From the NCBI GenBank assembly GCA_944384905.1, contig CALWVE010000027.1, positions 54,301 through 118,300 on the forward strand: 64,000 bases of DNA, written 5' to 3'. Below the pieces are notes generated by a model, which saw only the letters and a list, made by a program, of their open reading frames with translations, was not told the origin of the DNA and did not search any database. Made by a program: the position numbers and the translations under genes. The stretch comes from an uncultured Clostridia bacterium. GTDB taxonomy: Bacteria; Bacillota; Clostridia; Oscillospirales; Acutalibacteraceae. This document shows, piece by piece, positions 25,074 through 33,697 of this stretch (the stretch's first letter is position 1; each line of letters begins with the position of its first letter).

Positions 25074-25205
25074 TATATCAAGCTTCTGTCGCGGCCGCTT
25101 GATTGCAATTTTTATGAGAGTGAAGCGAGGGTACCGAGCGACCCGCGACTTACCCGCGGGGGTTCCCCGCCCGCGACGTATCCTGTGCCGGTTCGGCACC
25201 GCCGC
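25074..25205 (-). repeat. Repeat family 2, copy a
   Basis: Reads on the minus strand like 32242-32477: GTCGCGGGTCGCTCGGTACC, CTCGCTTC, then AATTGCAATCAAGCGGCCGC, in different module order. Contains hairpin GCGGGGGTTCCCCGC (25156-25170). It is fused to family 1 copy b and its inner end runs into the coding region of the MarR gene. Confidence 0.8.
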
Positions 25206-25629
25206 TGACTTGGCGATGCAAGTTTTCTGCGGCGTGCTGCATCAATCTTTCCAGCTGAGCAAGCTCCTCGGGCGTAAATCCATCAAAAAGTTTTCCGAAA
25301 AATGCGGCCTGACAGGCGCGCAGTTCTTCTATAACCGGCTCGGCCTTAGCCGTTGGGAACAGCCTGCGCACCCGTCGGTTCTTTTCATCTTCGCACACTT
25401 CCAAAAGCTCTTTTTGGCGCAGCATCTCCACCGCTGTGGAAATATTCGATTTAGCCAGTCCGCGGCGGCTGGCGATATCCCGCGCCGTGTTATACTGGGG
25501 CTGATTGGCAACAAACAACAGCACGTCGATCTCCGGCTGAGAAAGGTTATGCCGCTGCCCGGCCTGTGTAAACGATTGTGTATAAAGCAGCCGCATTTCC
25601 TTGATATTGGCCAGCAATTCAAATTCCAT
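25150..25629 (-). CDS. MarR family transcriptional regulator with repeat-derived tail
   Basis: A 159-residue winged-helix regulator. Residues about 30-95 form the MarR DNA-binding domain: LSQPEIDVLLFVANQPQYNTARDIASRRGLAKSNISTAVEMLRQKELLE, then a wing with DEKNRRVRR. Family members bind as dimers to palindromes and respond to phenolics or other ligands. The last ~18 codons (SGGAEPAQDTSRAGNPRG) lie inside the family 2 repeat, so the natural C-terminus was probably replaced by repeat sequence. RBS is weak (GAGGAGATTGCAGG before the ATG). The core domain is intact; it is likely functional. Confidence 0.82.
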   Translation of the reverse strand: MEFELLANIKEMRLLYTQSFTQAGQRHNLSQPEIDVLLFVANQPQYNTARDIASRRGLAKSNISTAVEMLRQKELLEVCEDEKNRRVRRLFPTAKAEPVIEELRACQAAFFGKLFDGFTPEELAQLERLMQHAAENLHRQVSGGAEPAQDTSRAGNPRG

Positions 25630-25689
25630 CCTGCAATCTCCTCTAAGCCATACAATTTGTTCTGATTATAACAAATTGACCCCATCCTG

Positions 25690-26775
25690 TCAACCGGCAA
25701 GGAGATCTTCCGCCGGGCTCAGCGTGGTTCCCGGATAATACCAGTCGAGGATTTCCTGCCAGGTAAATCCCGTCTGCGCCAGATAATCCGCCCCGGCCTG
25801 GCTCATCCCCACACCATGTCCCCAGCCTTTCACGGTAAACACAATTTTTTCGCCATCCCATGCGGTGGAAAAATTCGCCGAACGCAGCCCCAACGCCGTA
25901 CGTACTTCTCCGCCGTCGTATTCATTTTCGCCGATACGCACACGGGTTACGCTTCCGCTCGCCGTGCGTTCCAAAATTTCCACCATCTGCGAACCTTCGC
26001 CTTCTGTGCATCCCAGCGCCTGCGCCAGTTCTTGCGGCGTAAACGAAGCAGATGTCTGATACCCGCCGGCAAGGGAATCGCCGGGGCTGGCCACTGCGGT
26101 GAGATATGGAATCTCTCCGCCCCAAACGTCTTCGCTGTTTTCGGTCTGTCCCGAAGAAATGGCAAAATACGACGTGCAGGCGGCCTCGCCGTTATACGTC
26201 AGCACCTGCCCGTAAACCGCATCCACCACGCGGTCGAGAATCGCCATGTAATCCTCATAGGCATCTCCCCATTTTTCCTTCATCACTTCCCGCGGCACAT
26301 ATACCAGCCAGTTGGCGGTGTCACAGGTGAAATCATACTCGTCCTGCGTATGCTGGGCGCGCGTCCAGCTGTAAAAGGAATAACAGGCCGCCGCCTGCGC
26401 TTTCAACGCTTCTTCGTGCATATAAAGCGTCATTTCCGTAACCACCGCGCCATACAGGAACTCCCGGCCGCTGACTTGCAGAATTTCCCCGGTTGCGGCG
26501 TCGAGAATGCGGAAAACATCCGATTCTTCCATCGATTGTTTGGATGGAGCCGGCGAATCTTGTGAATCAGCCTGCGGCGAGGCCGTGGGCGCAGGCGACA
26601 AAGCTTCCTCTTGATAAGATGTAAGGCCGCTCGAACTATTTTCGGTGCCGCTTGTATTCTCAGCGGAAAGCAGCCGCCAGCCGCCCCAGGCCACGGCAAG
26701 TACACCCACACACAGCCAGACGGCGATTCGCCTGCGCATTCGGGGGCTTTTTCTTCTTCCACATACAAAAATCAT
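25690..26775 (-). CDS. SpoIID/LytB domain protein (sporulation peptidoglycan enzyme)
   Basis: A 361-residue membrane-anchored protein. Basic start and one membrane segment at about 17-36, a Ser/Pro/Gln-rich linker, then the SpoIID domain from about 85: YGAVVTEMTLYMHEEALKAQAAACYSFY contains the catalytic Glu of the lytic transglycosylase (TEM), and GWGHGVGMSQAGADYLA is the C-terminal family signature. SpoIID cuts glycan strands during engulfment; this could be SpoIID itself or a LytB-like paralogue. No spoIIQ/spoIIIA genes are nearby. GGAAGGA stands before the ATG. Its presence fits a spore-forming clostridium. Confidence 0.85.
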   Translation of the reverse strand: MIFVCGRRKSPRMRRRIAVWLCVGVLAVAWGGWRLLSAENTSGTENSSSGLTSYQEEALSPAPTASPQADSQDSPAPSKQSMEESDVFRILDAATGEILQVSGREFLYGAVVTEMTLYMHEEALKAQAAACYSFYSWTRAQHTQDEYDFTCDTANWLVYVPREVMKEKWGDAYEDYMAILDRVVDAVYGQVLTYNGEAACTSYFAISSGQTENSEDVWGGEIPYLTAVASPGDSLAGGYQTSASFTPQELAQALGCTEGEGSQMVEILERTASGSVTRVRIGENEYDGGEVRTALGLRSANFSTAWDGEKIVFTVKGWGHGVGMSQAGADYLAQTGFTWQEILDWYYPGTTLSPAEDLLAG

Positions 26776-26931
26776 CTTTTTCCTTCCTTTCGTTCTCTTG
26801 CGGGCGGCCTGCGGATACGCTATAATAGAAAAATACACATCGATCTTTCTTGTGCCCGGCTTGTCTCTTCTATTGTATGGATACGGGCGCCAATTTATGA
26901 CGGGCAACCCCTTGCCCCGGAGGAATTCTGC

Positions 26932-27741
26932 ATGAAAATCAGGTTTTTAGCTCCGTTCATCTGGCTGGCGGCGCTGGCGGGCATTGCCCTGCGAACCGCA
27001 CAGCTCTATTTCTTTTTTGACAGCACAACCGGCTTTCTGCACGACAGCGGTCTGTTTTCGATTCTGCTGGTCGTTTTGGCTATTGCCTCGGCTCTGATTC
27101 CCGCGCTGTACATGCGCCGGCATGAACTTATCTACACCGAACCGCAGCCCCAGCCCGGGACCGGTTCCGGCGCCATTCTGGCCGCTGCCGGAACTTTGGC
27201 CGCCGCACTGCTCGACATCCGTCAACTGCTGGCTTCCGGTTCTTTGGCTTCTTTTGCAGCCGTTTTGGTGGCCGATGGCCTGATGCTGATTCCGCTGTGC
27301 GCCTTGGCCGCCGGACATTTCCGCGGGGAATCCCTGTTTAACGGTCACACCGCTTTGGGTCTGCTGCCGATTCTTGCCCTGGGAATCCGCGCCGTTTATC
27401 TGTTTGCCGTTTACACGCCCACCAATTCTTCTTTTGTGAACCTGCTGAATCTTTGTGCGCTAGCCTGCCAAACCGCCTTTTTCTGTTCGCTGGCCTATCT
27501 TGCCACAGACGGAGAAGAGCCCCCGCGGCTGAGTCTGCTTCTTTGCGGCAGCGCTGCGGCTGTAATCGGGTTGGCAGCTTCCGTTCCCCAGCTTATTTGC
27601 CCGGCTCTCGCTCAGCCGTGTCCCGCTTCGGCCGACCCGTCTCATTTGCTCCAAACGGCCGCGCTTTCCGTTTACGCGCTGTTCTTTTTGCCATCCCTGC
27701 GCGTCAAGCAGCCGAATTTCGGGCGGCGCTTCCGCGTCTGA
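26932..27741 (+). CDS. Polytopic membrane protein of unknown function
   Basis: A 269-residue membrane protein with about seven hydrophobic helices, a basic cytoplasmic loop (YMRRHELIYTEPQ) and a basic C-terminus (NFGRRFRV). No conserved motif recognised. CGGAGGAATTCTGC precedes the ATG. Divergent from spoIID-like gene and upstream of gapA by 180 bases; gapA has its own promoter. Confidence 0.65.
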   Translation: MKIRFLAPFIWLAALAGIALRTAQLYFFFDSTTGFLHDSGLFSILLVVLAIASALIPALYMRRHELIYTEPQPQPGTGSGAILAAAGTLAAALLDIRQLLASGSLASFAAVLVADGLMLIPLCALAAGHFRGESLFNGHTALGLLPILALGIRAVYLFAVYTPTNSSFVNLLNLCALACQTAFFCSLAYLATDGEEPPRLSLLLCGSAAAVIGLAASVPQLICPALAQPCPASADPSHLLQTAALSVYALFFLPSLRVKQPNFGRRFRV

Positions 27742-27839
27742 GTTTTCACTACAAGGAAACATGTCCGCGGTTTGCGTACATATCGGCCATTTTGATGCGA
27801 TCCTGTCCAAAAAAATTCTGTGAAATTCGTAACAGGCTC

Positions 27840-27868
27840 TTGTAAATTGGCGCGAAATGGATTAGAAT
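27840..27868 (+). promoter_or_regulatory. gapA promoter
   Basis: TTGTAA, 17 bases, TAGAAT, 53 bases before the gapA start. Confidence 0.7.
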
Positions 27869-27921
27869 AACAATAAGGCATAAATTGCAAATCATCTCAA
27901 TATTCTGTAGGAGGTAGTTTT

Positions 27922-28953
27922 ATGTCCGTCAAAGTTGCTATTAACGGTTTTGGTCGCATTGGCCGTCTGGCTTTCCGTCAGATGTTCGAGGCCGAAGGTT
28001 ATGAAGTCGTTGCCATCAACGACCTGACCAGCCCTGCCATGCTGGCTCACCTGCTCAAGTATGATACCGCTCAGGGTTCCTTCCTGGGTGCCATCGGCGA
28101 AAACAAGCACACTGTTGAAGCCGGTGAAGACAACATCGTTGTTGATGGCAAGAAGATCACCATCTATGCTATCAAAGACGCTGCCGAATGCCCCTGGGGC
28201 GAACTGGGCGTAGACGTTGTGCTCGAATGCACCGGTTTCTACACCAGCAAAGAAAAGGCTTCCGCCCACCTGAAGGCTGGCGCCAAGAAGGTTGTTATCT
28301 CTGCTCCTGCCGGTAACGACCTGCCCACCATCGTTTACTCCGTAAACGAAAAGACCCTGACCAAGGAAGACACCGTTATCTCCGCTGCTTCCTGCACCAC
28401 CAACTGCCTGGCTCCGATGGCTGATACCCTGAACAAGGCTTATCCGATCGTTTCCGGTATCATGACCACCGTTCATGCTTACACTGGCGACCAGATGATC
28501 CTGGACGGCCCGCAGCGCAAGGGCGACCTCCGTCGTGCCCGTGCCGGCGCTCAGAACATTGTTCCGAACTCCACCGGTGCTGCTAAGGCTATCGGCCTGG
28601 TTATCCCGGAACTCAACGGCAAGCTGATCGGTTCCGCTCAGCGTGTTCCGGTTCCGACCGGTTCCACCACCATCCTCGTTGCTGTTGTTAAGGGCAAGGA
28701 TGTAACCAAGGAATCCATCAACGCTGCTATGAAGGCTGCTACTTCCGAATCCTTCGGCTACACCGAAGATCAGATCGTGTCCTCCGACGTGATCGGCATG
28801 AAGTATGGTTCCCTGTTCGATGCCACCCAGACCATGGTTACCAAGATCGACGACGATACCTATCAGGTACAGGTTGTTTCCTGGTATGACAACGAGAACA
28901 GCTACACCAGCCAGATGGTTCGTACCATTAAGTACTTTGCTGAACTCGCCTAA
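27922..28953 (+). CDS. gapA: Glyceraldehyde-3-phosphate dehydrogenase
   Basis: A 343-residue type I GAPDH that oxidises glyceraldehyde 3-phosphate to 1,3-bisphosphoglycerate with NAD+. NGFGRIGR is the NAD loop, Asp34 in AINDLTSP favours NAD over NADP, and the nucleophile is Cys158 in [22 protein letters not shown] is the C-terminal signature. TCC/GCT/GTT-rich codon choice is unlike its neighbours and fits very high expression. AGGAGG precedes the ATG; strong terminator follows. The other lower-glycolysis genes are in a separate operon at 50-54 kb. Confidence 0.97.
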   Translation: MSVKVAINGFGRIGRLAFRQMFEAEGYEVVAINDLTSPAMLAHLLKYDTAQGSFLGAIGENKHTVEAGEDNIVVDGKKITIYAIKDAAECPWGELGVDVVLECTGFYTSKEKASAHLKAGAKKVVISAPAGNDLPTIVYSVNEKTLTKEDTVISAASCTTNCLAPMADTLNKAYPIVSGIMTTVHAYTGDQMILDGPQRKGDLRRARAGAQNIVPNSTGAAKAIGLVIPELNGKLIGSAQRVPVPTGSTTILVAVVKGKDVTKESINAAMKAATSESFGYTEDQIVSSDVIGMKYGSLFDATQTMVTKIDDDTYQVQVVSWYDNENSYTSQMVRTIKYFAELA

Positions 28954-28972
28954 TCGAAAAACAGCATAACAT

Positions 28973-29005
28973 GACCGGCTGTCCAAATGGACAGCCGGTT
29001 TTTTG
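28973..29005 (+). terminator. gapA terminator
   Basis: ACCGGCTGTCC-AAAT-GGACAGCCGGT, followed by TTTTTTG. Confidence 0.95.
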
Positions 29006-29058
29006 TTGCTTAAAATTAAAAGCCTGTTTCAGATAAAACAGGCTTTTAAAAATTTCTT

Positions 29059-29229
29059 TTACTTTTCATCAAATGTAATTTCGCCATGCTTTTCTTCGTA
29101 CTTTTCAATCGCATCGCGAATCAAAATTAGAATTTCACTATTTGCACTACGCCCCTCATAATCGGCAACAACATGCAGTTTATTGAGCATTTTATCATCA
29201 ATTCGAATCGATAAACTTTTAATAGCCAT
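29059..29229 (-). CDS. Ribbon-helix-helix DNA-binding protein (Arc/CopG-like)
   Basis: A 56-residue protein: MAIKSLSIRIDDKMLNKLHVVADYEGRSANSEILILIRDAIEKY shows the beta strand (LSIRID) and two helices of the Arc/MetJ ribbon-helix-helix fold, with the helix 2 pattern RSANSEI. Such dimers repress nearby genes, often as antitoxins. Start at 29229 has AAGAGG before it. Divergent from the SLOG gene, with inverted repeats in between. The region is much more AT-rich than its surroundings. Confidence 0.75.
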   Translation of the reverse strand: MAIKSLSIRIDDKMLNKLHVVADYEGRSANSEILILIRDAIEKYEEKHGEITFDEK

Positions 29230-29244
29230 AAAATTCCTCTTAAC

Positions 29245-29306
29245 GTGTCTAATTTGCATTTATTCTATATTCATTTTGTGCTAAAATGGACGTATTAGGC
29301 ACAAAA
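29245..29306. promoter_or_regulatory. Nested inverted repeats between RHH and SLOG genes
   Basis: GTGTCTAAT (29245-29253) with ATTAGGCAC (29294-29302), and inside it TTTTGTGC (29274-29281) with GCACAAAA (29299-29306). The arrangement looks like operator half-sites for the small ribbon-helix-helix protein. Confidence 0.45.
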
Positions 29307-29343
29307 CATGTTTAAAATATATCTATCAAAAGAAGGATTCATC

Positions 29344-29697
29344 ATGAAAGTTGCTATTGTTGGATCGCGAAGCTTAAATATTGAAAATCTTGAACCTTAT
29401 TTGCCTGAAGGAACCACCGAAATCGTGTCCGGAGGAGCAAAAGGAATAGACGCTTGCGCCAGAGAATATGCTAACGCCAAAAATTTAAAACTAACTGAAT
29501 TTTATCCAGACTATGCAAAATACGGACGAAGCGCGCCTCTGAAAAGAAATTTGCAGATTATTGCTTATGCAGATATTCTACTCATTTTTTGGGACGGAAT
29601 TTCAAACGGCACACGATTTGTTATTGAAAACAGCAAAAAACAAAACAAAAAAATTATCTTGTGGAAACTTTCTACAGGAAAAGATGACCAACTGTAA
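29344..29697 (+). CDS. SLOG family nucleotide-binding protein (YspA/cpYpsA-like)
   Basis: A 117-residue Rossmann-like protein of the SLOG superfamily. MKVAIVGSRSL begins the first strand/loop, EIVSGGAKGIDACAREYA is the phosphate-binding GGAKGID motif shared with DprA and LOG proteins, and YADILLIFWDGISNGTRFVIE is the later strand-loop. Known SLOG proteins bind nucleotides, sometimes as signal sensors in defence or conflict systems. The start at 29344 has AGAAGG upstream; an in-frame ATG at 29308 is less likely. Only the RHH protein is next to it; no toxin or effector is visible. Confidence 0.7.
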   Translation: MKVAIVGSRSLNIENLEPYLPEGTTEIVSGGAKGIDACAREYANAKNLKLTEFYPDYAKYGRSAPLKRNLQIIAYADILLIFWDGISNGTRFVIENSKKQNKKIILWKLSTGKDDQL

Positions 29698-29715
29698 GTG
29701 GCGAATAAAAGATCT

Positions 29716-29803
29716 AATTAAAAATTAGGCCTCTGCCGCGCGACACACGCTATCTATTCAGCAAAAGCTTAACCGCGACTTGGAAGCGGCAACTTGCCGC
29801 CGT
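29716..29803 (-). repeat. Repeat family 2, copy b (short)
   Basis: Minus strand: GGCGGCAAGTTGCCGCTTCC, AAGTCGCGG, TTAAGCTTTTGC, TGTCGCGCGGCAGAGG. The hairpin and the flanking constant words match 32242-32477. Ends close to the promoter of the next gene. Confidence 0.7.
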
Positions 29804-29831
29804 CTTCATGCAAAGTATTTCTTTATTCAAC

Positions 29832-29860
29832 TTGCAAACTTTTGGACATAATGTTATCAT
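29832..29860 (+). promoter_or_regulatory. Promoter of nucleotidyltransferase gene
   Basis: TTGCAA, 17 bases, TATCAT, 43 bases before the ATG at 29904. Confidence 0.6.
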
Positions 29861-29903
29861 GTTTCTATACACATCATTTTGACTATTCCAGGAGGTATTT
29901 CTT

Positions 29904-30833
29904 ATGAAAAAGGAACCGATTCTTGTTATTATGGCCGCCGGTATGGGCAGCCGTTACGGCGGCATCAAGCAGATCGACCCCATCGGTGCCAACGGCGAAA
30001 TCATCATCGACTATTCCCTCTATGACGCTCGCCGCGCCGGTTTTAAAAAAGTTGTTTTCATCATCCGCGAAGAGATTAAAAATGACTTTATGGAAATAAT
30101 CGGCAACCGCGCTGAAAAATATTTTGACTGCGCCTATGCCATGCAGGATCTCAACGACATTCCCGAAGGCTTTACGGTTCCCGAAGGCCGCTCCAAGCCC
30201 TGGGGTACCGGTCATGCCATCTATGCCGCTCGCCATCTGATCGACGCACCGTTCGCCGTCATCAACGCCGACGACTTCTACGGCCGCGAAGCTTTCCAGC
30301 TTATCTATGACAAACTGGCTAATCTGGATGACAGCACAGATGTGCTTCCCTGCACCATGGTCGGCTATATCCTGAAAAACACCCTGACCGACAACGGTTT
30401 CGTTTCCCGCGGAGAATGCACCGTAAACGAACAGGGCTACCTCACCGATATCACCGAACGCGTCCACATTGAAAAGCGCGGCGACGGTGCAGCTTATACC
30501 GAAGACGGCGGCAAAACCTGGGTAGACATCTCCCCCGAAACCACCGTTTCCATGAACCTGTTCGGTTTCCCGCAGGAAATGATTCATGCTTTTGAAAACG
30601 GCATCGCCGATTTCCTCACGGATGCGCTGAAAACCAACCCGCTCAAGGGCGAGTATTTCCTGCCGTTTGTGGTAAACGACCTGCTCAAGGCCGGAAAAGC
30701 TACGGTAGAAGTGATGCGCAGCGGCGACAAGTGGTACGGTGTAACGTATCAGGAAGATAAGCCGGTTGTTCAGGCCGCCGTGCGCAAGCTTACAGAAGAC
30801 GGCGTTTATCCCAAAGAAAAGCTGCTGGGCTGA
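29904..30833 (+). CDS. NDP-sugar pyrophosphorylase-like nucleotidyltransferase
   Basis: A 309-residue sugar-nucleotidyltransferase fold protein. VIMAAGMGSRYGGIKQ is the nucleotide-binding loop (G-x-G-S/T-R), WGTGHAIYAARHLI and VINADDFYGREAF supply the metal-binding Asp pair. Members transfer a nucleotidyl group to a sugar or choline phosphate; this subgroup (SRYGGIKQIDP) has no fixed substrate. CAGGAGGT before the ATG. Followed after 33 bases by a MATE gene and probably cotranscribed. Confidence 0.78.
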   Translation: MKKEPILVIMAAGMGSRYGGIKQIDPIGANGEIIIDYSLYDARRAGFKKVVFIIREEIKNDFMEIIGNRAEKYFDCAYAMQDLNDIPEGFTVPEGRSKPWGTGHAIYAARHLIDAPFAVINADDFYGREAFQLIYDKLANLDDSTDVLPCTMVGYILKNTLTDNGFVSRGECTVNEQGYLTDITERVHIEKRGDGAAYTEDGGKTWVDISPETTVSMNLFGFPQEMIHAFENGIADFLTDALKTNPLKGEYFLPFVVNDLLKAGKATVEVMRSGDKWYGVTYQEDKPVVQAAVRKLTEDGVYPKEKLLG

Positions 30834-30866
30834 TAAACCCTTAATTTAACGGGAAGGGTGAGGAGG

Positions 30867-32192
30867 ATGTTTTCCAGGCAAGATCTGTGTAAATTGATTG
30901 TTCCGCTGATTATCGAGCAGGTGCTCGCCGTTTCAATCGGCATTGCCGATACCGTCATGGTTTCTTCGGCGGGTGAAGCGGCTGTTTCGGGTATCGCGCT
31001 GATCGATTCGATCAACGTGCTGCTCATCAACTTTTTTACAGCCATTGCCACCGGTGGTGCGGTGATTACCACACAGTATATCGGCAGCCGCAAGCCGGAA
31101 CAGGCGCGCTCTTCGGCGCAGCAGCTGGAAGTAGCTGTAACGATTTCGGCGCTGTTTTTGATGGTATTCTGTATCGTGCTGCGCCGGCCGTTGATTCGCT
31201 TGATTTTCGGCAGCATTGAAGCCGACGTTATGGCCAATGCGGATATTTACTTCCTGATTTCGGCTATTTCTTATCCGTTTTTGGCAATTTACAACGCAGG
31301 CGCCGCCCTTTTCCGCTCCATGAGCAATTCCAAAACCCCCATGCTCATTTCCACACTGATGAATGTGCTGAATGTGATCGGAAACGCGATTTTGATCTAT
31401 GGCTTTGTCATGGGCGCGGCCGGCGCGGCTTTGGCCACTTTGGCCTCCCGTGTGATCGGCGCGGTTATCATCACGGCCATGCTGTTCAATCGCAAACGCG
31501 GCATTTATCTGGAATCCTTCCTCCGTTACCGCCCGAATAAAGATATGATCGGGCGGATTCTGGGGCTTGGTCTCCCCAACGGATTTGAAAACAGTATGTT
31601 CCAGCTGGGTAAACTGCTGGTAGCGAGCATCGTTTCCACATTCGGCACAACCGCCATCACCGCCAACGCTGTGGCGAACAACATCGTTTCGCTTCAGGTC
31701 ATCCCGGCGGCAGCCATCGGCACCGCCATGATGACGGTCGTTGGCACCTGCAAAGGCGCCGGGTTAAACGACGAAGTAAAGCGCTACACCAAAAAGCTGA
31801 TGATCTACGGCTACATAGCAATCGAAGTGATGATTGTTTTCACGCTGATTATCGGTCAGCCGGTCATTTCGTTCTATGAGCTTTCGGAAGAAACCGCCTC
31901 GCTGGCGTGGGTCATGTTCTTTATCCACAGTATCGCAGCCGTGCTGGTATGGCCGCCGGCATTCGTCATGCCGAACGCATTGCGCGCCGCCGGCGACGTG
32001 AAATACACGATGATCGTTTCGATTATTTTCGTGTTTATCTTCCGCGTTGGGTTCAGCTGGCTTTTAGCCGTCTATCTGGGATACGGCGCAGTGGCGATCT
32101 GGGTTGCCATGGCGATCGACTGGGTCTTCCGCGGCCTGTTTTTCACCGTGCGTTTCCTGCGCGGGAAGTGGCAAAAGATTCAGGTTATCTAA
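30867..32192 (+). CDS. MATE family efflux transporter, second copy
   Basis: A 441-residue membrane protein with about twelve helices and MATE signatures: IVPLIIEQVLAVSIGIADTVMVSS at the N-terminus and the paired repeat ILGLGLPNGFENSMFQLGKLLVAS in the second half. It is distant from the MATE gene at 4670-6082. The ATG at 30867 is preferred; GGAAGGG is eight bases upstream, and a GTG three codons earlier is possible. Ends at a clear terminator. Confidence 0.88.
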   Translation: MFSRQDLCKLIVPLIIEQVLAVSIGIADTVMVSSAGEAAVSGIALIDSINVLLINFFTAIATGGAVITTQYIGSRKPEQARSSAQQLEVAVTISALFLMVFCIVLRRPLIRLIFGSIEADVMANADIYFLISAISYPFLAIYNAGAALFRSMSNSKTPMLISTLMNVLNVIGNAILIYGFVMGAAGAALATLASRVIGAVIITAMLFNRKRGIYLESFLRYRPNKDMIGRILGLGLPNGFENSMFQLGKLLVASIVSTFGTTAITANAVANNIVSLQVIPAAAIGTAMMTVVGTCKGAGLNDEVKRYTKKLMIYGYIAIEVMIVFTLIIGQPVISFYELSEETASLAWVMFFIHSIAAVLVWPPAFVMPNALRAAGDVKYTMIVSIIFVFIFRVGFSWLLAVYLGYGAVAIWVAMAIDWVFRGLFFTVRFLRGKWQKIQVI

Positions 32193-32206
32193 TAGAATAC
32201 GTGTTC

Positions 32207-32240
32207 AAAAGCCGTGCAGCAAATTGCTGCACGGCTTTTT
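32207..32240 (+). terminator. Terminator
   Basis: AAAAGCCGTGCAGC-AAATT-GCTGCACGGCTTTTT after the MATE gene. Confidence 0.92.
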
Positions 32241-32241
32241 G

Positions 32242-32477
32242 CGGCGGCAAGTTGCCGCTCCCAAGTCGCGGGTCGCTCGGTACCCTCGCTTCGCTTTCAT
32301 GAAAATTGCAATCAAGCGGCCGCGGTGCCGAGCCGACACAGGATACGTCACGGGCGGCGAATCGCCGCGGGATACTTCACAGGTTAAGCTTTTCCTTTAC
32401 TTTAGCATCTGTCGCGCGGCAGAAGCTTAAATTTTAATCAAAACTTTATTCGCGGCTTGTCAGCGGGGACTCCCCGC
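32242..32477 (+). repeat. Repeat family 2, copy c (longest)
   Basis: Longest copy of the second repeat family. In order: GGCGGCAAGTTGCCGC hairpin, GTCGCGGGTCGCTCGG, CTCGCTTCGCTTTCATG, AATTGCAATCAAGCGGCCGC, a second hairpin GGCGGCGAATCGCCGC, TTAAGCTTTTCC, GTCGCGCGGCAGAAGC, and GCGGGGACTCCCCGC (32463-32477). Pieces of this order recur at 25074, 29716, 54796, 56851 and 61012. No coding potential. Confidence 0.82.
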
Positions 32478-32564
32478 CTCGCCTCTTTTTCTCTATTTCT
32501 ATACCCAAATTGCCTCTTAACAAATTCACGCTTTCCGTGTCACAAATCGTTTACAAATAAAAGA

Positions 32565-32593
32565 TTGACATTCTTCCCAAAGAGTGGTACAGT
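32565..32593 (+). promoter_or_regulatory. Promoter of heat-shock operon
   Basis: TTGACA, 17 bases, TACAGT; 13 bases before the CIRCE operator. Confidence 0.7.
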
Positions 32594-32605
32594 AATAACT
32601 GTAAG

Positions 32606-32632
32606 TTAGCACTCGTACACGATGAGTGCTAA
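32606..32632 (+). promoter_or_regulatory. CIRCE operator
   Basis: TTAGCACTC-N9-GAGTGCTAA, an exact CIRCE inverted repeat, the binding site of HrcA, 22 bases before hrcA itself. The operon should therefore be autoregulated and induced on heat shock when HrcA loses activity. Confidence 0.97.
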
Positions 32633-32653
32633 CACCTTAAAAGAGGCGATGAT

Positions 32654-33679
32654 ATGGAACTGAGCACAAGAAAAGAAAACGTCTTGTCTTCCATCATCGG
32701 CGCATATATTCAAACCGGCGAGCCTGTCGGTTCTAAAGGTATTGCAGCGCAGCTTGGCGTATCTTCCGCCACCATCCGAAATGAAATGGCAGATCTTACC
32801 GCATTGGGGCTGCTGGAACAGCCGCACACATCGGCCGGGCGGGTTCCTTCCCGGGCGGGTTATCGGGTTTATCTCGACCGCCTGATGGAAAGAAAACCGC
32901 TTTCCCAGCAGGATGCCCATTGGATTGACGCCCGGCTGTATGCCGGCTCTTACGATCCGGAAAAACTGCTGCATGCCGCTTCCCGCCTGTTGGCGGAGCG
33001 TTCCCGCTGTTTGGCTGTGGCCACCACGCCCAGCGGACGCCGCGCTTATGTAAAAGCCCTGCAATTTGTGCAGACCAGCCGCCGCTCGGCGATGGTAATT
33101 ATGATCTCTTCGGCAGGTACGATGAAAAGCCGCGTGTTTAAATGCGACTTTGATCTTTCCGGTGAGATTATGCGGATCTTCTTCCGCGTAATCAATGAAA
33201 AACTGGTTCATAAACCGGTGGCGGACATTACCCCGGCGATGATCCAGTCGGCGGCAGCCGCCATGGGCGACATGGCGATCCTGATGTCCGCGCCCTTGAT
33301 GGCCGTTTATGAGGTTGCACAAGACACCATGCGCACAGATCTTTGCCTGCACGGGCAAATGAATCTGCTGCTATATCCCGAATTTTCCGGAGGCGGTCTC
33401 CGCCGGGTAATGAACCTGTTGGAGCGCCGCGCCGCATTTGCCGATCTGCTGCACCGGGCAACCGGTGAAACACAGGTTCAGCTCGGAAACGAAACCGAGT
33501 GTCCCGAGCTGGAAAACGCCAGTCTGGTAACCGCCCGCTATCAGGTTTCGGGCAGCGACGCCGGAACGTTGGCGCTGATCGGCCCCCTTCGCATGAATTA
33601 TCCCGCTGTCCTTGCGGATATGGAATACACCGCCCAAACGGTGGGAAAAATCCTTACCGCATGGATGAAGGAAGAATAA
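32654..33679 (+). CDS. hrcA: Heat-inducible transcriptional repressor HrcA
   Basis: A 341-residue repressor. The N-terminus (MELSTRKENVLSSIIGAYIQTGEPVGSKGIA, then VSSATIRNEMADLTALGLLEQPHTSAGRVPSRAGYRVYLDRL) is the characteristic HrcA winged-helix and linker. The middle GAF-like and insert domains follow. HrcA binds CIRCE and needs GroEL to stay active. First gene of hrcA-grpE-dnaK-dnaJ, behind a CIRCE element. Confidence 0.96.
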   Translation: MELSTRKENVLSSIIGAYIQTGEPVGSKGIAAQLGVSSATIRNEMADLTALGLLEQPHTSAGRVPSRAGYRVYLDRLMERKPLSQQDAHWIDARLYAGSYDPEKLLHAASRLLAERSRCLAVATTPSGRRAYVKALQFVQTSRRSAMVIMISSAGTMKSRVFKCDFDLSGEIMRIFFRVINEKLVHKPVADITPAMIQSAAAAMGDMAILMSAPLMAVYEVAQDTMRTDLCLHGQMNLLLYPEFSGGGLRRVMNLLERRAAFADLLHRATGETQVQLGNETECPELENASLVTARYQVSGSDAGTLALIGPLRMNYPAVLADMEYTAQTVGKILTAWMKEE

Positions 33680-33697
33680 CACCAGAAAGGAAGTTGT

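Noticed and set aside
24833..25205. An insertion sequence or group II intron as explanation for repeat families 1 and 2
   Set aside because: No transposase or reverse transcriptase frame, no terminal inverted repeats or target duplications found; elements are only 90-250 bases.
29059..29697. RHH-SLOG pair as a toxin-antitoxin module
   Set aside because: SLOG protein is a nucleotide-binding Rossmann fold with no toxin signature; the genes are divergent instead of in one operon.
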